Assembly: GCA_965200925.1 (NCBI GenBank)
Contig: OZ241738.1
Coordinates: forward strand, 3,038,001 to 3,102,000
Direction: 5' to 3'
Origin: WTGU01 sp965200925
GTDB taxonomy: Bacteria; Pseudomonadota; Alphaproteobacteria; UBA828
DNA length: 64,000 nucleotides
Positions 1 through 6,578 of this stretch are shown here, piece by piece (the stretch's first letter is position 1; every line of letters starts with the position of its first letter). Both the position numbers and the translations under genes were made by a program. The notes beneath the pieces are model-generated. The model made no database searches. It was not told the DNA's origin and saw nothing but the letters and a program-made list of their open reading frames with translations.

Positions 1-59
1 CCCCATTCCCGTCCGCGTCCTACCCGTGCGCGGCCCTTGATCCGCCGTCCGGACGGGCC

Positions 60-1520
60 ATGATGGGCGCGGCCGGGAGCGCGAGTCACGAGATGCCCTC
101 ATCCAGGACGCCCACGCCGCCGCCGGCGGCCGGTGCGGACGCGCCGAACCGCATGTGGGGCGGGCGCTTCGAGTCGCCGCCCGACGAGCGGCTTGCCGCC
201 ATCAACGCCTCGATCGATTTCGACCGGCGCCTCTACGCCGAGGACATCGAGGGCTCCCTCGCCCACGCCGCCATGCTGGCCGCGCAAGGCATCGTCGCCC
301 CGGCCGACGGCGCGGCGCTCAGCGAAGGGCTGCGGCGGGTGAAGGCGGAGATCGAAGCCGGGACCTTCCCCTTCGACCGCGCCCTCGAGGACATCCACAT
401 GAACGTCGAGGCGCGGCTGGGCGCCCTGATCGGCCCGGTGGCCGGCCGCCTGCACACCGCCCGCTCGCGCAACGACCAGGTGGCCACCGACCTCAGGCTG
501 TGGCTGCGCAAGGCCCTGGACCGCGCCGACGCCGCCTGCCGCGCCCTCCAGGCGGCGCTGATCGACCGGGCCGCCCAGCACGCCGCGACCGTGATGCCGG
601 GCTTCACCCATCTCCAGACGGCCCAGCCGGTCTCCTTCGGCCATCACCTGCTCGCCTATGTGGAGATGATCGGGCGCGACCGCGGGCGCTTCGCCGACTG
701 CCGGCGCCGGCTTAACGAATCGCCGCTCGGCGCGGCCGCCCTCGCCGGGACCTCCTTCCCCATCGACCGCGCCATGACCGCCCGCGCGCTGGGCTTCGAC
801 CGGCCGGCGGCCAATTCGATCGACGCCGTCTCCGACCGCGACTTCGTGATCGAGGCGCTGGCGGCGGCGGCGCTGACCGCCATGCACCTCTCGCGCCTGG
901 CCGAGGAGACGATCCTCTGGGCGAGCGCGCAATTCGGTTTCGTCGTCCTCTCCGACCGCTTCTCGACCGGCAGCTCGATCATGCCGCAGAAGCGCAACCC
1001 CGACGCGGCCGAGCTGGTGCGCGGCAAGACGGGGCGCGTGACCGGCGCCCTGGTCGCGCTGCTGACCACGATGAAGGGCCTCCCCCTGGCCTATGCGAAG
1101 GACATGCAGGAGGACAAGGAACCCCTGTTCGACGCCTTCGATTCCCTCGATCTGTGCCTGGCCGCGACCGCCGGCATGGTCCGCGACATGACGGTGAACG
1201 AGGCGGCGATGGCGCGCGCGGCCGAAGCCGGCCATGCCACGGCCACCGATCTCGCGGACTGGCTGGTGCAGGCCGCCGGGTTGACCTTCCGCGAGGCCCA
1301 TGCCGTCACGGGCCGGGCGGTGCGGTGCGCCGAGGAGCGGGGCTGCGCCCTGAAGGACCTGCCGCCCGCCGCGCTGCGGGCGATCGAGCCCCGCATCGGC
1401 GAAGACGCGCTGGCGCTGCTCGATCCGGCCGCCGCCCTCGCCCGGCGCGCCAGCGAGGGCGGCACGGCACCTGCCCAGGTCGCCCGGCAGGTCGCCCTCG
1501 CCCGCGAGCGTTTTCTCTAG
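60..1520 (+). CDS. argH: Argininosuccinate lyase
   Basis: Cleaves argininosuccinate to arginine and fumarate, the last step of cytosolic arginine synthesis. The fumarase/aspartase superfamily signature GSSIMPQKRNPD lies near residue 305, and the N-terminal NRMWGGRFE motif and the TARSRNDQVATD segment are typical of ArgH. The length (486) is slightly above the usual ~460-470 because about 30 residues precede NRMWGGRF. The true start could be one of the ATGs at 60, 63 or 92, or the Met of MWGG at 153. A small lipoprotein gene and lysA follow on the same strand, an order common in alphaproteobacteria. Identification is firm; only the start is uncertain. Confidence 0.96.
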   Translation: MMGAAGSASHEMPSSRTPTPPPAAGADAPNRMWGGRFESPPDERLAAINASIDFDRRLYAEDIEGSLAHAAMLAAQGIVAPADGAALSEGLRRVKAEIEAGTFPFDRALEDIHMNVEARLGALIGPVAGRLHTARSRNDQVATDLRLWLRKALDRADAACRALQAALIDRAAQHAATVMPGFTHLQTAQPVSFGHHLLAYVEMIGRDRGRFADCRRRLNESPLGAAALAGTSFPIDRAMTARALGFDRPAANSIDAVSDRDFVIEALAAAALTAMHLSRLAEETILWASAQFGFVVLSDRFSTGSSIMPQKRNPDAAELVRGKTGRVTGALVALLTTMKGLPLAYAKDMQEDKEPLFDAFDSLDLCLAATAGMVRDMTVNEAAMARAAEAGHATATDLADWLVQAAGLTFREAHAVTGRAVRCAEERGCALKDLPPAALRAIEPRIGEDALALLDPAAALARRASEGGTAPAQVARQVALARERFL

Positions 1521-1546
1521 CGGCGCCGGGGAGCGGCTGGAGGACC

Positions 1547-1681
1547 ATGCTGCGCAAGCTCAGCCTGCTGCTGACCATCGCGGCGGCGCTCGGCCTGATC
1601 GCCGCCCTGGCCAGCTGCGGCGTGCGGGGGCCGCTCGAGCCGCCCCCCGCCGAGGCGGCCGCCCGGTCGCCGCCGGCCTGA
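1547..1681 (+). CDS. lptM: Small LptM/YifL-like outer-membrane lipoprotein
   Basis: A 44-residue lipoprotein. A short basic n-region (MLRK) and a hydrophobic stretch are followed by a lipobox ending ASCG, with Cys at residue 24, then GVRGPLEPPP. The CG-(L/V)-(K/R)-GPL-x-PP arrangement directly after the lipidated Cys is the hallmark of LptM (formerly YifL), which in E. coli assists maturation of the LPS translocon LptD. Its position between argH and lysA matches many proteobacterial genomes. It starts 26 bases after the argH stop, with GGAG just upstream. The function is taken from the family; the tail is shorter than in E. coli. Confidence 0.85.
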   Translation: MLRKLSLLLTIAAALGLIAALASCGVRGPLEPPPAEAAARSPPA

Positions 1682-1691
1682 CGCGCCCGCC

Positions 1692-2960
1692 GTGGGCGCC
1701 TTCGCCTACCGGGAAGAGAACGGCCGCCGCGTCCTCCATGCCGAGGACGTGCCGTTGCCCGCGCTCGCATCGCGCTTCGGCACGCCGACCTATTGCTACG
1801 CGGAGTCCGTCCTCGGCGCGCGTTACCGGGCGCTGGCGGCGGCGGCACCGCGCGTGCGCATCCATTATTCGATCAAGGCCAACGACGCGCGCGCGGTGAT
1901 CCGCACCTTCGCCGGCCTCGGCGCCGGGGCCGACGTCGTCTCCGGCGGCGAGCTCGCCCGCGCGCTGGCCGCCGGCATGGCGCCGGCGCGGCTGGTCTTC
2001 GCCGGCGTCGGCAAGACGCGCGCCGAGATGGCGCGCGCGTTGGCCGCCGGCATCGCGCAGTTCAACGTCGAGTCGCCCGCCGAGCTCGTCCTTCTGGACG
2101 AGGTCGCACGCGCCCGCGGCGCCCCGGCGCCGGTGGCGCTCCGCGTGAACCCGGACGTCGACGCCGGCAGCCACGACAAGATCTCCACCGGGCGGCGCGG
2201 CGACAAGTTCGGCATCGACGCCCGCGAAGCGCCGGCGCTCTACGCCAGGGCGGCGGCGATGGGGGGAATCGAGCCGGTCGGCCTCGCCATGCATATCGGC
2301 TCGCAGATCGGCCGCCTCGCCCCGTTCGAGGCGGCCTGCGAACGAATCGTCGCGCTGGCGGAGCGCCTGCGCGCGGACGGCCATCCGGTCGCGCGGGTGG
2401 ACCTGGGCGGCGGCCTCGGCGTGCGCTACAGGGACGAGACTCCGCCCGATGCCGCCGCCTACGGCGCCCTGGCGGAGCGCGTGCGCGACCGTCTGGGGGC
2501 GGACGTGCTGATCGAGCCGGGGCGCTGGCTGGTGGCGCCGGCGGGCCTCCTCCTGACCCGCGTGCTCGTGGTGAAGCGGGCGGGCGGGCGCCCCGTCGCC
2601 ATCGTCGACGCCGCCATGAACGACCTGCTCCGCCCGGCGCTCTACGGGGCGTGGCACGCGATCGAGCCGGTGGTCGCGCCGCCGCCCGGGCAAGCGCCGG
2701 TCGAGACCGACGTCGCCGGCCCCGTCTGCGAGAGCGGCGACGTGTTGGGCCGCGCCCGCCGCCTGCCGCCGCTCGCCGCGGGCGACCTGCTGGCGGTGCG
2801 CGATGCGGGCGCTTACGGTGCCGTCATGGCCTCGACCTACAACGGCCGCCCGCTCCCCGCCGAGGTCATGGTGCGGGGCGATGCCGTCGCGGCGATCCGC
2901 CCCCGGCAGGACGAGGCGGCGCTGCTGGCGCGCGACCGGCTCCCTCCCTGGCTCGCCTGA
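1692..2960 (+). CDS. lysA: Diaminopimelate decarboxylase
   Basis: PLP enzyme that decarboxylates meso-diaminopimelate to lysine. The PLP lysine lies in HYSIKAND (around residue 60), the glycine-rich phosphate loop in GGGLGVRY (around 240), and the CESGDVLG motif near 345 supplies the active-site Cys and substrate contacts. The length (422) is normal. The start is a GTG ten bases after the lptM stop, so the two are probably co-transcribed with argH. Assignment is firm. Confidence 0.96.
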   Translation: MGAFAYREENGRRVLHAEDVPLPALASRFGTPTYCYAESVLGARYRALAAAAPRVRIHYSIKANDARAVIRTFAGLGAGADVVSGGELARALAAGMAPARLVFAGVGKTRAEMARALAAGIAQFNVESPAELVLLDEVARARGAPAPVALRVNPDVDAGSHDKISTGRRGDKFGIDAREAPALYARAAAMGGIEPVGLAMHIGSQIGRLAPFEAACERIVALAERLRADGHPVARVDLGGGLGVRYRDETPPDAAAYGALAERVRDRLGADVLIEPGRWLVAPAGLLLTRVLVVKRAGGRPVAIVDAAMNDLLRPALYGAWHAIEPVVAPPPGQAPVETDVAGPVCESGDVLGRARRLPPLAAGDLLAVRDAGAYGAVMASTYNGRPLPAEVMVRGDAVAAIRPRQDEAALLARDRLPPWLA

Positions 2961-2986
2961 AGGCGCCGGTGCGCCCGGCGGGGCGC

Positions 2987-3652
2987 TCAACCGGGGTCGG
3001 TGGCGGCGAAGCGGACGGAGAGGCCGGTGGCGCCGTCCGGCGGACGGGCGAGCCTGCCTTCGAAGGTCGTCGATTGCCCGGCGTCCAGGGCTTCCGCCGG
3101 CACCGTGAATATCCAGCGGTGCAGCTCCTCGCCCGTCTCTCCCTTGAGCGCCGCCCGAAGCGCCGGAACCGCGCGGCTTCGCCCGGTGGGGTTCTCGATC
3201 GCGCCGCGCACGAGCAGGGTCGGGACCCCGCCCTCCAGCACCCGCTCCGACACCACGTCGCGGATCAGGAGGCCCCCCTCCGCCGCGCCCGCCGCGAGAC
3301 CGACCGCCTCGTAGAGCCGCGCCGCCGGCGGCCAGGTGCGCGCGATCTCGTCGCGCGCCGCCACCAGCCCGGCGACGGCGGCGACGACGACTCCGGCGGC
3401 GATGCCGCCCGCGAGCCAGTCGCTCCGCCTGCCCCGGCGGCGGGGCGCCGCCGGCGGGGTTGTTGCGGCGGCGGTTGCCGCCCGTGCCGCCGCCGGCGCG
3501 GTGCCCGCCGCGACCGGCTCGGACGAATCGGCCGGTGCCGCTTCGCGCCAGACATGGCCGCAGCGCGCGCAGCGCACCCGGCGCCCGCCTTCGCCCAGCG
3601 CGGCGGGTTCGACCCGATAGCGCGTCGCGCAGGAGGGGCAGCCGACGATCAT
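2987..3652 (-). CDS. MJ0042-type zinc-ribbon membrane protein with DUF3426-like domain
   Basis: A 221-residue protein starting MIVGCPSC. The N-terminal zinc ribbon has four cysteines (CPSC...CARC, residues 5-33) of the MJ0042 type. An Ala/Pro-rich linker follows, then one transmembrane helix (about 90-110) and a C-terminal domain resembling DUF3426. The ATG at 3652 is chosen because the zinc ribbon begins there; the open frame continues upstream without homology. It is divergent from the YdcF-like gene, with about 50 bases between the starts. The biochemical role of the family is unknown. In many alphaproteobacteria this gene stands beside ftsE-ftsX, which are absent here. Confidence 0.85.
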   Translation of the reverse strand: MIVGCPSCATRYRVEPAALGEGGRRVRCARCGHVWREAAPADSSEPVAAGTAPAAARAATAAATTPPAAPRRRGRRSDWLAGGIAAGVVVAAVAGLVAARDEIARTWPPAARLYEAVGLAAGAAEGGLLIRDVVSERVLEGGVPTLLVRGAIENPTGRSRAVPALRAALKGETGEELHRWIFTVPAEALDAGQSTTFEGRLARPPDGATGLSVRFAATDPG

Positions 3653-3704
3653 GGAGCCGGTCTCGTTGCAAGGGGGCGGAGAGCAAGTAACCTCGCGCCC
3701 CGTC

Positions 3705-4352
3705 ATGTCAACCCCAGGGGGCGGAAGGTGCGGCCCGGCGCGCCGGGCGAAGGCGGCCGCCGCGGCACGGGCCGTGCTGGCGCTCGCCATGGGCGGCGTG
3801 CTGCTCTGGTCGGCGGGGCTGCTGTGGTTCGCGGGCATGGCGGCCGAGGGGCGCGAGCGCCCGCGCTTCGTCACCGACGCGGTCGTCGTCCCCACCGGCG
3901 GCTCCGGCCGCCTGAGCGAAGGGCTGCGCCTGCTCGAAAGCGGCCTCGCGCGCCGGCTCTTCGTGACCGGGGTGGCGCAGGGAGTCGAGCGCGCGCAACT
4001 GCGCCGTTACCGTGACCGGCGCCTGTGGGCCTGCTGTGTGGACCTGGGCTATCAGGCCGACGACACCCGCGCCAACGCGCGGGAGACCGCCGCCTGGATG
4101 GCCGCCCGCTCCTTCGCCAGCCTGCGCCTGGTCACCAGCGGCTACCACATGCCGCGGGCGATGATGGAGTTCCGCAACGCCATGCCGGATGTTACTCTCG
4201 TAGCGCATCCCGTCTTTCCGGAACACGTCAAGGTCGAGCATTGGTGGCGTTATCGCGGGACCGCGGGTCTGATCGCGAGCGAGTACACGAAATATCTGTG
4301 GACGCTGGCGCGCCGGGCGGTCGGGCTTGGCAGCCGCCCCCCCACACGCTGA
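3705..4352 (+). CDS. YdcF/ElyC-like DUF218 membrane-anchored protein
   Basis: A 215-residue protein with one N-terminal transmembrane segment (about residues 22-45) and a DUF218 domain. DUF218 landmarks are DAVVVPTGGSGRLSEGLRLL and LVTSGYHMPRAM. YdcF/ElyC/SanA family members act in envelope polysaccharide metabolism, but the reaction is not established. An earlier in-frame ATG at 3651 would overlap the divergent zinc-ribbon start; 3705 gives a cleaner N-terminus. The stop overlaps the presumed start of the acyltransferase by four bases, so translation is probably coupled. Confidence 0.83.
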   Translation: MSTPGGGRCGPARRAKAAAAARAVLALAMGGVLLWSAGLLWFAGMAAEGRERPRFVTDAVVVPTGGSGRLSEGLRLLESGLARRLFVTGVAQGVERAQLRRYRDRRLWACCVDLGYQADDTRANARETAAWMAARSFASLRLVTSGYHMPRAMMEFRNAMPDVTLVAHPVFPEHVKVEHWWRYRGTAGLIASEYTKYLWTLARRAVGLGSRPPTR

Positions 4353-5095
4353 AGAACGCCCTGCGCTCGGCGCTCTGCACGGTCGCGTTCTACACCTGGG
4401 GGGTGGCGATCGGCACGGTCATGGTGCCGATGCTGCTCCTGCCGCGCGCCCTGTTCCGCCGTTTCGTGATCGTCTGGTCGGCGGGCAACGGCCTGCTGCT
4501 CCGGCTCATCGCCGGCGTCCATGTCGAGATCCGGAACCGCGAGCACAGGCCGGCCGGCCCCGCCATCGTCGCCGCCAAGCACCAGTCCGAATGGGAGGCG
4601 CACGTTTTCCTGCACGAGCTCGACGATCCCGCCTACGTCATCAAGAAGGAGCTCGCGCTGGTGCCGGGCTACGGCTGGTTCTGCCGCAAGGTGAACATGA
4701 TCTTCGTCGACCGCGACGGGGGCGCGCGTTCGCTCCGCAAGCTCGTCGCGGCGGCGCGCGCGGCGGCGGCGCGGGGGCGGCCGGTGGTGATCTTCCCCGA
4801 GGGCACGCGGGTCCGCCCGGGCGAGAAGCTGCCCTACCGCCCCGGCGTCGCCGCCCTCTACGGCGCCCTCGGCCTGCCGGTGGTCCCGGTGGTGCACAAT
4901 TCCGGGATGCACTGGCCCAGGGGTTCGTTCCGGCGCTATCCCGGCACCATCGTGATGACGTATCTGCCGCCGATCCCGCCGGGCCTGCCGCGCCGCGCCT
5001 TCATGGAGCGCCTCGAAGCGACCATGGAGGAGGCGTCGCGGCGGCTCCTCGCGGAGGTCGGCGGGGCCGTAACGGACGGCCGGGCGGCCGGATGA
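4349..5095 (+). CDS. 1-acyl-sn-glycerol-3-phosphate acyltransferase (PlsC-like)
   Basis: Membrane acyltransferase expected to turn lysophosphatidate into phosphatidate. Seen: a hydrophobic N-terminal segment, an HX4D-type catalytic box in the variant HQSEWE, a VDRDGG block, FPEGTR, and a downstream VVPVVHNSG block. There is no ATG near the natural beginning. A CTG at 4349 overlaps the ydcF stop as CTGA; other options are GTG 4298 (deep overlap) and GTG 4403 (loses part of the membrane segment). The last ~100 bases are duplicated at 6478-6578. The stop overlaps an ATG (5092) that opens a 12-codon remnant matching the start of the epimerase gene at 6561. Confidence 0.9.
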   Translation: MKNALRSALCTVAFYTWGVAIGTVMVPMLLLPRALFRRFVIVWSAGNGLLLRLIAGVHVEIRNREHRPAGPAIVAAKHQSEWEAHVFLHELDDPAYVIKKELALVPGYGWFCRKVNMIFVDRDGGARSLRKLVAAARAAAARGRPVVIFPEGTRVRPGEKLPYRPGVAALYGALGLPVVPVVHNSGMHWPRGSFRRYPGTIVMTYLPPIPPGLPRRAFMERLEATMEEASRRLLAEVGGAVTDGRAAG

Positions 5096-5110
5096 GCGCC
5101 CCGCGCGCCC
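5000..5110 (+). repeat. Left copy of duplicated plsC tail / epimerase-start junction
   Basis: Bases 5000-5066 match 6478-6544 at 62 of 67 positions with no gaps. Farther on, the ATGAGCGCC(C)CGCGCGC junction at 5092 corresponds to the GTG start at 6561 (15 of 17 bases). The left copy holds the intact plsC 3' end and then a 12-codon stub that is no longer joined to the rest of the epimerase. Together the copies bracket about 1.4 kb of foreign-looking DNA. Confidence 0.8.
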
Positions 5111-5163
5111 GGACGGCGAGGCGCTCTTGACAAGGGCGGGCAAGTTCGCCTACCGGCATGAGT

Positions 5164-5238
5164 ATGGGTGTAGCTCAGTCGGGATAGAGCGCTGCCAATA
5201 CAAGGCAGAGGTCGCAGGTTCAAATCCTGCCGCCCGCC
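5164..5238 (+). tRNA. Degenerate tRNA-like sequence, anticodon position TAC (Val)
   Basis: Folds as a tRNA: U8/A9, a D-stem GCTC/GAGC, an anticodon stem CTGCC/GGCAG with a 7-base loop AATACAA, a 5-base variable region, and a perfect T-arm GCAGG-TTCAAAT-CCTGC. The acceptor stem is weak (ATGGGTG against CGCCCGC: four G-C pairs, two G-U pairs, one A-C mismatch). Position 33, almost always U, is A. This looks like a decayed or unusual tRNA-Val(UAC). It lies just inside the left plsC duplication, so it may be cargo or an attachment site of the cassette. Confidence 0.5.
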
Positions 5239-5347
5239 CCGAACGGAGCCTTACGGACAAGGGAAGAGCGTGGTCCGGTCGCCGTGGGAAGCGGGCAGGC
5301 GCCCGCGCGTGAGGCGGGGATAGGCGCGCGGCAAGCCATCGAGCGGG

Positions 5348-6484
5348 ATGCCGTGCGGGCGCTCTCAATTCAGCGCACACCCGATAGAGAAGGATGGAGA
5401 TGGCGTTCGCACGCAAACCCCTCCTCTGCCTGGATACAACGCTTCCATCGACATCGGCGTCGTAATCGATCTGCAACGCAAGGGAGAATCGCTGGATGCG
5501 CGGAGCGGGGAGATCGACGAATCCTGGGAGAACGTGTTCTACGACGAGGCCGTGAAGGCGCATGTCGAGAAGATTCTTCAAGACCGACACGACCCTCTTC
5601 GAGCAACCGCCCGGTTCCTGCGCATGGCCCGCCGTCAATCCGACATTCGCCTGCCGGCGTTTGCGACGATCGAACACGCCCGCGTGAGGTCCGACGCGGT
5701 CGCACTGCCGCCGTTCCGGGAGGAGAAGATAACGCCCGAGGTGCATCGCCTTTCGTTGGAGATATTTTCCGAAACGGCGTTGAGCTTGCAGGATTCTCTG
5801 ATTCTCGCGTCCGCCATAGGCATGCGGGCGGACGCGCTCGTAAGCAACGACGACGACTTCAAGAGGGCGTTCAGCAAAAACGCGGGGTGCACTGCGTTGC
5901 GGATTGCCGGCAAGCCGCTGCTCCTGCTGGACCATCGCGAGTCCGCGGTGTTCAAGGAGAAAGAGCGGCCGACTCTGCATTCCATGATCCTGCAAAGCCT
6001 GCGTCGATACTACCGCGCGCATCCCCGCCTCGGCCGCCCACTTTGGGTCGACAGGCGCGGCGGCAAGGGCGACTGGTATCTCGCCTATCACCAGCTACTG
6101 CCCGCCGGAGGCATCGAAGGCATGGAGCCCGTTCTCGTTCCCGGGCGCGACGGCATATCGATTATCGACGAGCACTCATGGACGCTCTGCAAGGTCGGAA
6201 GCGTTCACTTCCGCGACGAGAGCTACCCCGAAGGCGTTTCCCGGGAATCCCTCGAAAGGACGGCGCGAAACCACGGCGGCGGCCGCCAGCCGGAGAACAG
6301 GGAGCGGTATTTCAAGTTGCCTGAAGAGGGGGAGCCCGGACACGTTCGGGTTGCCATCGCACTGGATGGCCTTCCGCCGTCATGGGAGGGCTGGCGTGCT
6401 TCCGACGGCGGGCGCGCCGGCACCAAGAGAAAGGCGCCGAAGAACGCGCTGGGGTTCGTCGAAACGGGCGGCCAGCCTTCATGA
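5348..6484 (+). CDS. PIN-like domain protein with unknown C-terminal region
   Basis: A 378-residue protein. Residues ~30-170 look like a PIN nuclease fold: ASIDIGVVIDL carries the first conserved Asp, and a later LQDSLILASAIGMRADALVSNDDDF resembles the closing Asp-rich block of VapC-type toxins. The remaining ~200 residues (including LWVDRRGGKGDWYLAYHQL) are not recognised. No adjacent antitoxin-like gene is visible. The start is uncertain because the first ~28 residues look non-native. The gene lies wholly between the duplicated plsC ends, and its composition is less G+C-rich than its neighbours, consistent with transfer. Confidence 0.6.
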   Translation: MPCGRSQFSAHPIEKDGDGVRTQTPPLPGYNASIDIGVVIDLQRKGESLDARSGEIDESWENVFYDEAVKAHVEKILQDRHDPLRATARFLRMARRQSDIRLPAFATIEHARVRSDAVALPPFREEKITPEVHRLSLEIFSETALSLQDSLILASAIGMRADALVSNDDDFKRAFSKNAGCTALRIAGKPLLLLDHRESAVFKEKERPTLHSMILQSLRRYYRAHPRLGRPLWVDRRGGKGDWYLAYHQLLPAGGIEGMEPVLVPGRDGISIIDEHSWTLCKVGSVHFRDESYPEGVSRESLERTARNHGGGRQPENRERYFKLPEEGEPGHVRVAIALDGLPPSWEGWRASDGGRAGTKRKAPKNALGFVETGGQPS

Positions 6485-6578
6485 AACGCCTCGAATCGAC
6501 CAGGGAGGAGGCGTCGCGGCGGCTCCTCGCGGCGGTCGGCGGGGGCGGACGGTTCGGCCGGTGAGCGGCCCGCGCGCG
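6478..6578 (+). repeat. Right copy of duplicated plsC tail / epimerase-start junction
   Basis: Encodes FMKRLESTREEASRRLL and a stop at 6562-6564, in the same register as the PlsC C-terminus FMERLEATMEEASRRLL. It therefore represents a detached plsC 3' end, still overlapping the GTG start of the epimerase fusion as GTGA. The divergence (5 of 67 bases) is too high for a fresh target-site duplication. Confidence 0.8.

Noticed and set aside
1560..3686. A 708-codon minus-strand ORF across lptM, lysA and the zinc-ribbon gene
   Set aside because: Only compositional; lysA on the plus strand and the zinc-ribbon protein in another minus frame have clear motifs.
5127..5312. A 61-codon ORF over the tRNA-like sequence
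   Set aside because: Its codons are the tRNA fold (D-arm, anticodon arm, T-arm); no protein similarity.
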